A DNA stretch of 64,000 nt from Ramazzottius varieornatus (taxonomy: Eukaryota; Tardigrada; Eutardigrada; Parachela; Ramazzottiidae), in assembly GCA_001949185.1 (NCBI GenBank), contig BDGG01000011.1, positions 1 to 64,000 of the forward strand, written 5' to 3'. Shown here in pieces: positions 11,751-22,319 of the stretch; within the stretch, counting starts at the first letter, position 1; the number at the start of each line of letters is the position of its first letter. The translations under genes were made by a program, and so were the position numbers. The notes beneath the pieces were generated by a model that was not told the origin of the DNA, searched no databases, and worked only from the letters and a program-made list of their open reading frames with translations.

Positions 11751-11881
11751 CCCAAGTGGCGCATTCTCTCCGCCAAGCGCAAAGGATACGTGCGCCTGCG
11801 TCACTTGGAAACTCGATAAGATCGCAAGTTTGCAAGTGGCGCACGCTTCCAACCCGCAACACCAACAACGTGCGCCACGTG
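11751..11881. repeat. CAAGTGGCGCACG hairpin family, two copies
   Basis: Two adjacent hairpins. Copy one: CCAAGTGGCGCA at 11751 pairs with TGCGTCACTTGG ending at 11808. Copy two: GCAAGTGGCGCACG at 11832 pairs with ACGTGCGCCACGTG ending at about 11882. Copy two is preceded by AGATCG, as are copies near 38.37, 39.46 and 57.25 kb. There is no coding potential. They sit just beyond the RASD polyadenylation signal. Confidence 0.65.
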
Positions 11882-12218
11882 ATACAACTCTATGGGTGAA
11901 ATTATCTGCAGACGTCTCAACGATGGACTACAAGACATGGATTCGAGATATCTGGCGACGGGTTTTTGTTTCGTTTCTGACAGATAAGAATTTTGAAATA
12001 AACAAACTTACAACAAAGACCGGTTTCTCAGCTCGGCAAAAAAACGATGGGAAATCTCATAACGACTTTGTTCGTTCGTTCGGAAGAGTTCGTCTCTACG
12101 CTCAACCTTCGCGTATCACAACAGAAGGCCGAAAAGAAAATGCTCCGTAGAAAAATCAACAATGCTTTCGAAGTCAGCACAGATTTTGCAACGAATGCTA
12201 CCGTATCCAGTTTAAAAT

Positions 12219-13647
12219 TCAAAATTCTATTACCGAATGCCAGTATCTCAAATCCTCTGTGAGCGTTTCGTCGAACTTCTTCGAAGCGTCTATGAGACCT
12301 TTCAGCTGTCCTTGGATTTCTTCCCTTAAAGTCATATGAGCGATCTGAAGAAAATTGGTTCGAAATCAGTTTGACGCTGAGAAAGTTTTAGGGAAGGAAA
12401 ATAATTACTTCGTCGTTTATTAGTATGTTCAGCCTGAAGAGGATCGTTTGACTATCTTCCGTCATAACCCAGTCTGCGAAATGCGATTCGATGAGGATGG
12501 ATATCCAAGCAATAACCTAAAATCAGAAACAGAAAAACCGTGACAGGAGAGTCCATCAATAAAACTATGCGAATAAAATATTCATCCATTACAATCATGA
12601 TGTCGCTGTTAGATATTCAACCCGTCACTGCATAATTTACAAACGTACCTCTGGGGAAATCCTCAAATGCTTCTCGTCGTCTACTTCTATTACGATGTAC
12701 CGGGAAAAAGTTAGAACTTTGCCAAACAGAAGTTTCCGTAGTTCTTTAAGAAGCTTTCTGTGATTGAAAGCCCGTTGAAGCAGATTCGACCTGTAGAATA
12801 CAGTCTGGAAGAAACCTTCATACTGGACGCAAACCGCAACGAATATCTTACAAAAGGTTGCGGGCAGCCTCGGGGGTCTTTGTTTGGTTAAAAGATGGTC
12901 CATTTTGCGAAGGAGTGGACGGTATATCGCTTTGGAGGCAACTGCGAAGACAACAGGCATTCGATAAACAATCAACCAATTCATAGAAAACATTAACAAT
13001 GTGGTGAGCCACATCATGTTGGATTCACAGTTACAGAAAGCCGTGGCCTACAGAGTTCTGAATAGCACACGCTACGAAAGTGCGTGGTACGGCTCACCAA
13101 AATCTTATTAAACCACAGCTCAGCTGGCCATTCATGCTTACCTGGACGCAACGTTTACGCAGCCGGCGATGAACCATTCCGGCAGAAATTCCATCTGTGA
13201 CAGACACTCAAACATTTTCTCCACGTCCTCCTCTTCCAGAAACTTTCTGAGTATTTCTGGATCATCGTAGGTTGTGGAATCTTCAGGCGCTGGTTCTAGC
13301 CGGACTTCCTCGCGCGTTGGCTCGTCTTCGACGACGACTGGCTGTGATGATGATGGAGATGGAGCTTCTTTCTTGCCTCGTTTCTTCGAAGATTTCTCGA
13401 CGCCATTCGAATGCCCATTGGTACGCCCATTAGTCTTGGGAGTTGAAACTACGACCGTAATGGAGAAGGTAGGGATGTTGTAGAGTTAAGAGTAGGGAAT
13501 GCTCTTACCTTCAGGGACAGGACCCAATGGTCCATTGCGAATGACGCTGTTTTCCAACTTGGATCTGCTCCAACTTTTGGTTGGCGTCAAGATGGGTTCC
13601 ACCAGTTCTTCCGAGCTGTTCTTACTTCTGGATCGGGTGACGGGCAT
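12219..13647 (-). CDS. Unassigned five-exon protein, 353 residues
   Basis: Exons on the minus strand: 13509-13647, 13159-13448, 12649-13047, 12409-12516 and 12219-12344. All GT-AG phases agree. Residues 1-105 are polar, Ser/Lys/Glu-rich and likely disordered (starts MPVTRSRSKNSSEELVEP). Then comes an acidic helix (ILRKFLEEEDVEKMFECLSQ) and a long helical, hydrophobic C-terminal half (WLTTLLMFSMNWLIVYRMP, EVIAWISILIESHFADWVM). The C-terminal pattern vaguely recalls the helical C-terminal domains of U3-snoRNP WD proteins (Utp12 type), but I cannot assign it. The join at 13159 uses a GTAAAC donor; a stronger GTAAGC 17 bases downstream would put the next exon out of frame, so alternative splicing or one more exon is possible there. 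The product could also be membrane-associated. Confidence 0.6.
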
Positions 13648-14237
13648 CCTGAATATCAGCGAGAATTTTGTTCCATGTGAGGAGAGAAAATGGAAGAAGA
13701 ATCAATTGAGACTGCGCCACTGCAGAAGAAAATAAGTCGGAGACGATTGCCTCATCACTCATCAGCTGTTTCCGTCTTACGTCACGACAGCTTGTCCCAC
13801 CGCACTGTGCAACTGGCAGTGTGTCGAGACCCTACTGGTGAGCACCGTCCATCCCGTGTACTCAAGCTGTTATTCGTGCCAGAAGCTTGATTTTGTCGAA
13901 ACTACACAGGGTGCTGCGACGAAGCCCCACCCCCTGCGCCCAAACTGCGCCATCCCAAACAAGAGAAATTCCTTTGCAAGTTGTCGCCGCTGTACCCAGT
14001 AGATTTTGCAGAAAGCAGGTGGCAACGTGAAACAGTCATTTGTCGATAAAAGATCGCAACCGCCGGTCACCGGATAGGCGTTGACTTCGCGGGGTGTTGG
14101 AACTCTGAGGATTGAAAGAACGCAGATCGATCACTGACTCACTGAGCATTACCGAACTTGTTCAGTACTTGTTAATCCATCTCAGTTATTCGAACTAGGA
14201 ACTTACAAGAATCTTTGGCCATGCCAGCAGGTGCTTA
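13648..14237. other. Intergenic stretch, nothing identified
   Basis: No supported gene. Small open frames at 13690-13890 and 13870-14070 have no recognisable motif. Confidence 0.35.
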
Positions 14238-14267
14238 CTCGACAAGCTTCGTTGTAAGCTTGTCGAG
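14238..14267. repeat. Perfect 12-bp-stem hairpin
   Basis: CTCGACAAGCTT, a six-base loop, then AAGCTTGTCGAG. The hairpin is isolated, outside any called gene. Confidence 0.6.
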
Positions 14268-14379
14268 CGCTCAAGCAAATTTCCCATAAGGATCTTTTAG
14301 TCGGTAAGATCAGGTGCACCGCTATTGCAGTTTTTTTTGTGCTGTGATTCGAATCCGTTCTTCGAACTTTCTTCTGTTT

Positions 14380-14450
14380 GGTAGGCAAGGAGTGCAGGAG
14401 CGACACGGACTGCAAAGCGAGTTACAAAGGACGCCAAGTGACGCCAAGTG
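14380..14450 (+). pseudogene. Possible exon fragment of the Cys-rich family
   Basis: After a TTGGTAG acceptor-like site the plus strand reads GKECRSDTDCKASYKGR, close in spacing to the CHSETDC and CSSDGDC segments of the cysteine-rich genes at 20.8 and 22.6 kb. No adjoining exon was found. It may be a relic or chance similarity. Confidence 0.25.
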
Positions 14451-14766
14451 ACACTTCACGGGTCCGAGGGGTAGAAACGCGGTTGATAGTCATTAAAAGG
14501 ATGGCTGTAAGAGAAGTGCAGTACAGCTACGATCATGATTTAATATTCCAACTAGTGAAACCGAATCTGTCAACCACACACTTGATACCCCTAGCTGATA
14601 TACTGCCAAGTGGGGAGTCAGACTCAATGAGCGATTTTCGTTTTTTCTCTCATGTGCGTAACAGTGCTGGATTAAGTGTTTGATCTAATGATGAACCAAG
14701 ATCATGGAAGGAATGAAGAGCTACGACTGTAGAAACTGAATTTATTGTGGGAACAGAAAGTTGTGG

Positions 14767-15219
14767 CTAAACGAAGCGACTCTTGACCGATGCCATATTG
14801 TTGTTCATCTTCTGCTTGAAAAAGGCCTTGTTGATGGGGTCGGTAAGTGCGAAGATCTCGGTGACGTGACCTAAAAGGACGGATGTCAAGGTTATGGTTA
14901 GACTCACGAACAGAAAATATTTCAGACTTTCGGCATTTCATCAGTTTTGACACTGTAAACTTACCGATGACCGCGAGTATAGCTGGCTCCTTCAAAATTG
15001 CGTCCGCCCTAATCTTCTTCGTCAGGGATTTAGTCGCAAACACGCTTTCTTCTCCTCCAAGCATGTGTAGCACCAACTTCCACGCGTACTTTGGCCATCC
15101 GTTGTTTGGACACACTGCTTCGGGACCGTAATGTTGGACCAGATCTGCCAGAACTGTCTTCTTTATCCAGACGTCGTACCCAGATCGGATCTGTTGAGAA
15201 CCAGGGGTCTGCTTCTTTC
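14767..15219 (-). CDS. Unassigned protein with a weak BEN-like pattern (3' exons)
   Basis: Two minus-strand exons are well supported: about 14965-15219 and 14767-14870, joined by a GTAAGT donor and TTTTAG acceptor in phase. They encode SGYDVWIKKTVLADLVQHYG, WPKYAWKLVLHMLGGEE, SLTKKIRADAILKEPAILAV, then GHVTEIFALTDPINKAFFKQ and a stop. The order of a conserved helix, a basic Ser/Lys stretch and a final L..AIL.VI..V helix resembles BEN domains, which bind DNA in chromatin factors, but this is only a pattern impression. More 5' exons are likely: a small one near 15314-15345 (LEHLPKSKT before a GTGAGT donor) and one near 15449-15545 (KYCCSRLSCAFSTYRSELKY before a GTGAGT donor). The start codon was not found. 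Confidence 0.4.
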
Positions 15220-15654
15220 AGTAGAACGAGGAGACGATGCTATGTAGCTTCTTCTGAACTGCAACACAAATCCACTGTTTATATTGACTATCAGACGACT
15301 AGCTTCCGAGTCTACTCACTGTCTTGCTCTTTGGTAGGTGTTCCAGCTTGAGACACGTTTCCCGGCAAACATGCAATATTACCTATATGGGTCAGGCAAT
15401 TTTGCAGTATCGAAATGGCGGAGGCGGGTGACAAAGGCTTACTCACCTGACGCTGGTGTATTTGAGCTCCGATCTATACGTGGAGAATGCGCAGCTGAGC
15501 CTAGAGCAGCAGTATTTAGGGTGCATTCGTCTCGCCAGCTTGTGCAATGTTTACCTCGAGCCGCATTACGGCCAGAATTCTCTGTTACTGATGATAAGCC
15601 GACTGCCGAATCTGCAGTGTTGTCCCGGTTCAAGTTGACTACGGGAGAACAGAA

Positions 15655-15718
15655 GATTCGAAAGTTGGGACAACGAATTTTGCAGTTAAGAGCTGAAACG
15701 ATAAATCCAACTTTCGTG
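15655..15718. repeat. CGAAAGTTGGA hairpin, copy 1
   Basis: ATTCGAAAGTTGGGA pairs with ATCCAACTTTCGTG across about 64 bases. One of five related palindromes between 15.6 and 18.0 kb. Confidence 0.6.
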
Positions 15719-15760
15719 TTTTTCAAATCTCCATGTTAGTTTGCTGGATCGAGCAGCGTG

Positions 15761-15863
15761 GGGTCCAACTTTCGCAACTTTGAAGCTACGGCTGTTCAGC
15801 ATTCAGTGATCAAGAGAGAACCAAACGAACGGCCCAAATTCTCAAATGTTCGATAGTTGGAAC
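15761..15863. repeat. CGAAAGTTGGA hairpin, copy 2 (longer spacing)
   Basis: GTCCAACTTTCG at 15762 pairs with CGATAGTTGGAAC near 15851, in the opposite arm order to the other copies. It could be two half-copies facing each other. Confidence 0.4.
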
Positions 15864-15905
15864 ACAAGACGCGCGATCAAACAAATTAACATGGACATTT
15901 CAAAG

Positions 15906-15966
15906 ACACGAAAGTTGGATTTAGCGTTTCGCCGTATTCAGTAGCGGTCGATTTTCTAACTTCCGA
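15906..15966. repeat. CGAAAGTTGGA hairpin, copy 3
   Basis: ACACGAAAGTTGGATTTA pairs with TTTTCTAACTTCCG; the unit is about 61 bases. Confidence 0.5.
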
Positions 15967-16192
15967 AAGTTTGTGGGTAGTATGACGAAAAAGTTTTGAG
16001 CGAGAAATTACGTACGTTGAAAAGTCTCCTGAACGTTTCTTTCCGGAGAAGCACGTGGTGAAACTGGCAATCCGAAACTAATTAGTACGCCAACGTTAAC
16101 AGTCTACATGCTTACCGTCGTTTTCGCAATGTGCTGAGAGGCTACCTATGGAGGATCGAGTTCGAAAAGCGTTCTGGAAGTAAAGAGCACGA

Positions 16193-16764
16193 TCACTTAT
16201 TACCGTCGGCCAGATCTTCGTCCGTTTGAGACTGGGCTACTCCGCGAAGACGTTTAGTGCGCTCAGTTTCTATCACTGGGCCAGCTGATTTCTGTTTAGA
16301 GGCACGAAGAGCTTTCAGTGCATCATCGCAAGTCTTCTTATCATCGTAGACACCGCGGACTATGGTGGAGTAGTAGCCAGGCTTGCTATTTTCCGTGGGG
16401 CCAAAGTACGCGACGATGTAGTCGCCAACCCGGAGCTCGTTCTCATCCAGGTGTTCTGATCTTTACCCAGTTCTCACCTCTAACTTGGCCAAAGTTTATG
16501 GCTCGCAACTTCTGGTCGACAGTGTTCTGAACTAATACAAAGTCTAAGAGAAGAGACAACTAAACATGCAAACTCTCCATCCATAAACAAATATAGTAAA
16601 GATAGAGTTTGTAGCAAGTATCTAGAAAGATTGAGCTTACGTTTTGCGCTGCAATGGACGGTTGAAATGGCGTTGATTGTGGCATCTTCGTCTTCTGGAA
16701 TGTTATCGGAATGTTGAGATGCATGAAGTGAAGGCATCGAACGTCGAACTCCTTGGGTTGACAT
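16193..16764 (-). CDS. Unassigned small protein, about 150 residues
   Basis: Minus-strand exons 16641-16764 and 16478-16543, followed by coding sequence 16193-16455. The first join uses a GTAAGC donor and TCTTAG acceptor. The N-terminus is polar (MSTQGVRRSMPSLHASQHSD). The C-terminal part looks like a compact beta-rich domain (LRVGDYIVAYFGPTENSKPG, YYSTIVRGVYDDKK) with a charged tail ending DEDLADGNK. I do not recognise the family. Between 16456 and 16477 the frame changes: removing a 22-base GT...AG segment restores it exactly, and reading through needs a one-base shift instead. It could thus be an extremely short intron, an assembly indel or an early pseudogene. Confidence 0.45.
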
Positions 16765-17224
16765 GATGAAAGTCGTAACTTGGCTAAGAAAGCTACAAAG
16801 AAAACGACGAGAAGCTTTCCTAGTGCATTTGCAGTTCGCGACAGTATTTCAATGATATGAAGTGTAAGATTGCGCAACCAGTCCGTCACAACATGTTTTC
16901 TCGGATTTCGACGACGCGTCCATCTCGCGCGGCAAGGGGCGGAGTTGGAGCCATGATGAATGGCCATGCCGCCGCAGTGATTGCCTTTGATTCACCGAAT
17001 TCTACCACCTGACGTTCGACGCTGGTAAACACGTACGTACGGGTAGTCGCGCCGTATTCGATGTACGGCATTAGTGGTCTGGAATGTTTTTCGAACTAAG
17101 TGACAGATGGTTAAAGCTTATCTTTTCCGACATTTCCGTTCCGGTGTTTGAAGATCTACTGTACGAGTTTTGTGCGTTTACTGTTTCAGTTGTTTGACGG
17201 AATTTCCCATTTGCAACGTCACAG

Positions 17225-18572
17225 GAGGAAGTTATCACGCTCCCAACTATACCGATACGGGAGGAGCCTGAAACGAATTACGTACCGTCTAACGTCAGTG
17301 GACTAGTAGTGCTATCCAAAGATTCGAAAGTTGGAAAAGTGTGTTTTGCATCAGACGGACCTTTCGGAAATCCAACTCTCGTCACTTTACCCCGCCGCTC
17401 TTAATTCATTACACACTACAGACTTTAATGGGGGTAAGCTACGGAAGTACGTGGAAGGCCTGAGTACTGGTGCTGGACTGTCGAGTTTCATAGACAGTCT
17501 TCGGCAAGAACAATCGCAAGACTCTAGCGCTCTAAGTGCCGATGAAGGCGCCGATATTCCGGACGACACGGTGGAAGAAGATATGGAAGGCTTCCAGAAC
17601 GATATACCTTTCTGGGAAAATTTGATGAAATCTGCGAGGAATGTATATGGATCCGGGTGCGCATTGGAACGTACAGTAAATTATGGCAGTTTACGGATAT
17701 CATAATGAATAGTTTTATTCCGGTTTAGAAATTGACGAAGAATCCGACGAAGATACTGGGGACACTGACGACGGTATGGACGTGGACGGTTACCAGGAAG
17801 AAGACGTGGACGGTTACCAGGAAGAAGACAAGGAAGAGACGGAAGTTGAAATCCATGTGGAACCTCAAGACTTTACGCAGGTATACCAAAGGCACGAAAG
17901 TTGGATTTTTGCTATTCTACTATCAACTAGCGAGATGATTTCCAACTTTCGGGTGTTCATCAGGTGGACAAGTCAACGGTTTTATTTGAGAGCGCACAGA
18001 ATCAAAATATACTGGGCGAACTTCTGCTCACAAAAGAACAATTAAAGCTTCTTGAATTACTGGTTTGTAGGTAGCGTAATGTGAACAATTATGTTCAGGC
18101 TGCTGACGCCATCGAAAAGGCACGAGAAAGTGGTGTGCTTCAAAGTAATGCAGTCTTTCCTGAAGGTTCATTTTACCAAATAACATCAGTCATCGTTCCT
18201 GTTGCAGCGTACTTCGACCATTTAACGGCTCAAGCTGGCCATCAAAACCAGTACGGTTTCTACGACTTTGGCTCTGGATCTTATCCGTCGTTCCAGGATG
18301 GTTGAGGGAAAAGGTAAATTTTCTTTCTTCAATGAGGAAAAGGACGAAGGTATCACCGCTGTCCTCAACAGGTAAACTGTGCCCCAACACTCTGTTTTCC
18401 ATTTTGCGTAGATCGTGTTTGGTGATATTTTTATTTCAGACTCCGTATCGCCCTAGACGAGATCGTTCCAGACAAGCGCCGCCATCAACGTGGAAAGTAT
18501 TTCCGCTTCCTCGAGTCTGTCATAGACTACAAAATGGAAACCATTAAGAAGTATTTGTACAATGACAATTAA
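17225..18572 (+). CDS. Unassigned multi-exon acidic protein; one join unresolved
   Basis: Plus-strand exons read in order: from 17225 (EEVITLPTIPIREEPETNYV); from about 17422 (FNGGKLRKYVEGLSTGAGLS, then acidic); from about 17730 to 17880 (a DVDGYQEED direct repeat, ending EPQDFTQ); from 17964 (VDKSTVLFESAQNQNILGEL); from about 18099 (AADAIEKARESGVLQSNAVF, then YFDHLTAQAGHQNQYGFYDF); a segment near 18298-18370 (GKFSFFNEEKDEGITAVLNR); and the last exon to 18572 (RIALDEIVPDKRRHQRGKYF, then DYKMETIKKYL). Joins into the last exon and into 17964 are in phase. The frame of the 18190-18305 segment stops at 18303, so either an intron is missed there or the gene carries a frameshift. No domain was recognised. 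Two hairpin repeats lie at its introns. Confidence 0.45.
17322..17384. repeat. CGAAAGTTGGA hairpin, copy 4
   Basis: ATTCGAAAGTTGGAAA pairs with AAATCCAACTCTCGTC across 63 bases. It lies between two exons of the acidic gene, probably inside the intron. Confidence 0.55.
17892..17954. repeat. CGAAAGTTGGA hairpin, copy 5, filling an intron
   Basis: GCACGAAAGTTGGATTT pairs with GATTTCCAACTTTCGGGTG across 63 bases. The surrounding intron runs 17881-17963 (GTATAC...CATCAG, 83 bases), so the hairpin is nearly the whole intron. Confidence 0.65.
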
Positions 18573-20797
18573 ATTCTTCTTTTTCGGTGTCGAGCTTGTA
18601 CGGAACCGTCTTTTCTTTTATTCTCTATTCTTTCGTTTCTGGAGACATTTTAAACAGCGCTTATCTGGCTCAGTTTTTTAATTTAATAATTCTTGCTCAA
18701 TATCGTGGTCAGAATCATAAAGTGCAACAGTAAGATACCCGCAGTAGGGTTCGAATTGGCTCTTAGCAGAGATAAAACATTCCGGTAATGCCATGTAACG
18801 CATACTTGAGGCGCCTGTGAGGATACACGAATCAGTCTCTCGCCGTATTCCCGCAGTACAACTGAAACGTCCGAGTAAGAAACTGAAACGTCCGAGCAGA
18901 ATACACAAGTTGTAGACCTGCCAGATTTTCAAGATACCGCTGATGGATGTTAGACACCAGTAATAATCGGTAGTGTATCGAATCCACTTCTAGTGTCTTA
19001 CTATTTTGACTTTTTTATCTGGGTACCAATCTTAATTTCAAGGATCCTACCAGAAGCAAACTACAGGTTCCTGAAAGAAGCGTGCTTCTGCTGGAACGCC
19101 TGTCGATGGCACCACCACGGGAAAGTTTTTCCCATGGTACCACTCTTCCTCCCGGCTTCCCGATAGAATTTGCCTAGTGTCTGTCACGTCATTACGGGTA
19201 GGCAGCCGTGTCTGGCATTACTGTGTTCGAAAAAGCTTGGAGAACAGTTAGATTGAAGAAAATAAAGAAAAGTAGGCTTCTCAGGTTAGAGCACTGGGCC
19301 GCAGGTCCAAAAGTACGCTGCGACTGTGCTGCGCAAATTACCAGGGTGCTGTACGCTGCGCTGTACTGCACAACTTTCATGCCCAGTGGCTAAGCAGCTA
19401 TGCTGCAGATGCACGTTGACCTGGTGCAACTGCGCGGAACGCCGATGTATTGACGTGGTTTGTGATTCAGTCAGCGAAATCGGTAGTCAACCTGGAGAAC
19501 GTTGCCCTGAAGTAAAGCAAAGCTGAGACGGATGACGTTCGAATGCCCAAAAACTGTAATTTTTGTTAGGTTTCAGTAGGTGCATCTGCGCGGTAGTCTA
19601 TGGCTTTCTGCTGTATGCTGTGCTACACAAATTTCGTCAGTTCACGCGCTGCAGCTGTGCTGCAGCACAGCACAGCTGCAGTACAGTGCAGCGCATGCGG
19701 CCAGATTCCGTGCTCTATCTCAGGTACCTCTTTCATACCGTTAGCTCAAACAAACGACCAGAAAAAGTAAAAAACTTGGCTCGGTCTTTCTTTTTTGACG
19801 GAATATGCACCTCAGGATTTTCCTGAAGGTGGATTCGTAAGCGCTTTCACCAATACAAGGCTCATTTCGTAAAACAGCTTTCTCCTGCCCGGAAAGATAA
19901 TTCCGCTATTTCCTGCCATCCTAAGGAAATACAAGATGTGTTACTCACAGACAGTGAAGATATACATAAGACGTATGCTACAAAGGTCAGAATCAAATAG
20001 TTTTCAAGAAAGCATGTTTCACAATGAGCAGAGCCAAGTGCAACAGCGCTTTCATGCAGCATCTTCGATAAGCAGAACCGTTAAGTTAATTCAAGCCTAA
20101 CGTTTTTCACAAAGCGATGTGCCATGAGAGCTCTTCTCCCAGTATCAGAAGATCTCAGGCATCCAGAAATATGACAGCCGCTCGCCAACGGTGGACTTAT
20201 CCAGCTCAGCTGAGTATGCCTGGTAACAGGAATCAGCTGTTCTCAGAATGTCGCAGCGACGTCTGTTGTTGTCTGGAAGATATCAGCTAAGAGCAGAGCA
20301 GCGGATAGGACAGGGAGGAGCGAACAAAGACGGGCAAAGCTCTGATTACAATTGCAGCATCAGCAGGCGTGACGGAAATCAAACTTCATCATCCAAAATT
20401 TGAAAGTCCAAACTGCTTTGCGCATACATCAGCAACCTAGGTACCGGCGCACAGCTTGCGCTCGGCCACGTATGCGCCAGTTGGGACAAGTGTACTCTGG
20501 GTACCTGTCCGGCTCTAACTGAAGTACGAAATACACTTCGCTCGCTACTTTGCTAGGTACTCTTCCTTTCTTGGGTTATAACTATGGCCGGTAGAATTAT
20601 CTGAGACAGAGTCGGTAGCGAAAGTAGGATTCCTAGCAGCAATAAAACGTAGCTGCACAGAAGTATCTGCAAGGAAATTCCCCAATCGAGACCAACACTA
20701 CATAAAACTCGACTGTGAGGAAGTTGATTGTATACTTTGTTCCCCGCTTGAACCCATCACGTATTCCAAAGCTCCGGTCTTTAAAGATACCGTCGTG
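18573..20797. other. Gene-poor stretch with short repeats
   Basis: No supported gene in 2.2 kb. At 18860-18898 a 21-base unit (ACTGAAACGTCCGAG core) occurs twice in tandem. At 19300-19400 and 19640-19700 the sequence is dominated by CTGCAG/GCTGTGC motifs with self-complementary runs (AGCTGTGCTGCAGCACAGC). The rest shows nothing recognisable; it ends in the promoter region of the first cysteine-rich gene. Confidence 0.4.
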
Positions 20798-21751
20798 ATG
20801 AAGGCTACTATATTCGCTTTGCTCCTCGCCGGCTTGGTCGCCGTGATGATTGGTCGCCGCTGATCATCACGGCGACCATGATCATCAGCCGCAAGCAAAT
20901 GAGGGGGCCTTCAAGGTCCTCGATACTTCCGGGGATGATCTGCACGCGTGCCATTCGGAAACGGACTGCGCCGGGAAGACTCATCCGGTTCATGGAGATA
21001 TGAACAAGTGCAACATGGTCACCCACGTTTGCGGACCACCAAGCATGTCTGGCCTAAAACTCGTTGGTAAGTCAAACCAATATCCGTTCGCTGAATTACT
21101 GTATTCTGAGCCAATTCTAACTCCAGCACCACAATATGACACCGGAAGTTTTTTGCTTTACTGATGAATGAGAATGTCCTGATTGTTCCAGACAACGATT
21201 GCTCGAGCGACGGAGACTGCAAGCCCACCTTCCGTTGCGTGAACTCCAAGTGCCACTGGACTGGACCCAAGCACTGCGCGGCAGACCAAGATTGTCTGCA
21301 GGGAGCCAGTGCGACCTACGAGTGCAAACAACACACCAAGGGAGCACCAGGAAAGCACTGCTACGCCAGTAAGTACCAGTTCGGATTCTAAACCTGCAGA
21401 TAATTGATTATCACCTTCATCCCATGCCGAGGGTATGATCATCTGATGGAATTTATTCTTAGAATGTTCTACGGACCAAGACTGTTACGAATGTACCAAC
21501 GAAAACTGCCGTACTCCTCCGGAAATAGAAGCGAAGATCAGCTGCTGTCACGGAAGTCCCATACTTTTGTGCCAAAGAATATGGTTCACGGCTTCGTCAT
21601 CAGCTTATCGGGTTCATCTTTCTAGACAAACTGTCACAAGAAAATCGCTTGTTAAAAGACTTTACTCTTATGTATGTCCCACAATTAGTAAACTGCAACT
21701 ACGTACACTCTTTCATATTGAGTCCAGTTGAAACCAATCCAATTTCGTGTC
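20798..21751 (+). pseudogene. Cysteine-rich secreted protein, copy 1, frameshifted in its signal peptide
   Basis: Exons 20798-21066, 21192-21368 and from 21463. The signal peptide MKATIFALLLAGLVA is followed by a 16-base near-tandem duplication (20834-20849 and 20850-20865, both starting TTGGTCGCCG) that shifts the frame and gives a stop after about 21 codons. Beyond it the frame is intact: ADHHGDHDHQPQANEGAF, CHSETDCAGKTHPVHGDMNK, then an exon with eight Cys (DNDCSSDGDCKPTFRCVNSK to APGKHCYA) and a third exon (CSTDQDCYECTNENC). Without the duplication the product would be a His-rich-headed, disulfide-rich exported protein. The paralogue at 22.6 kb shares the first Cys module. The 3' end is uncertain; the frame stays open to 21751. 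Function unknown. Confidence 0.6.
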
Positions 21752-21816
21752 TATTCCTAAGCTCGAGAAGAACACGCGACGCCCGAATTTGTCAATATTT
21801 TTGCGTTCGCTCAAGC

Positions 21817-21944
21817 AGTACTGTAATGCTTCATTAACTTCGCGAAGTGACGTCATACTGCGCGTAGGGTTAACGGGTATGATGACGCATACACCACACG
21901 CTCACTATGACGTAATTCGCGAAGTTCAGGAAGTATTACAGTAT
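21817..21944. mobile_element. Foldback MITE, family B (TACTGTAATRCTTC ends)
   Basis: AGTACTGTAATGCTTCATTA at the left pairs with TTCAGGAAGTATTACAGTAT at the right; arms of about 40 bases include ACTTCGCGAA, the loop is about 45 bases. No coding capacity. Confidence 0.7.
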
Positions 21945-22080
21945 GCACCGTTTCATCCGCCATCAAGAACGAGGAAACGTTCGCCTTCTTCCTTTGCTGC
22001 TATCATGTCGATCAGCAATACATGGCAGTATCGCCACGATTAAAAATTTTCGCAAGTGGGCTGCTTTGTGACTACATACA

Positions 22081-22319
22081 TTAAGTTGCCACCGCCAGAT
22101 GAAAGTCCCACTGTAGCTAAGATGAGTTGCAACGTCACTCATAAGCGCAGCAGCTGTTCGGAACTTTGAGTAGTTGGGCAGCCACCATGCTTCCCAATGC
22201 TAGCCAACCGTAACCCCGACTACGCTGTTTTTCGGAAAGCAAAATGCAGTTACACGTCACGAAAGGGGCGGAGCAAGGCCGTAGCTACGGTTGCAAAGTG
22301 AAGGGGAGTGGCAACTTAA
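22081..22319. mobile_element. Small TIR element flanked by TTAA
   Basis: TTAAGTTGCCAC at the left and GTGGCAACTTAA at the right enclose 239 bases. If TTAA is the target duplication the termini are GTTGCCAC, as in piggyBac-type insertion; a TA duplication with AGTTGCCAC ends also fits. No transposase. It lies just upstream of the second cysteine-rich gene. Confidence 0.5.

Noticed and set aside
16560-17071. Minus-strand frames upstream of the 16.2-kb gene (including a 61-codon one at 16886-17071)
   Set aside because: No splice partner, signal peptide or domain; could be non-coding leader.
18738-18760. GGGTTCGAATTGG resembling a tRNA B box
   Set aside because: Flanking sequence does not fold into tRNA stems.
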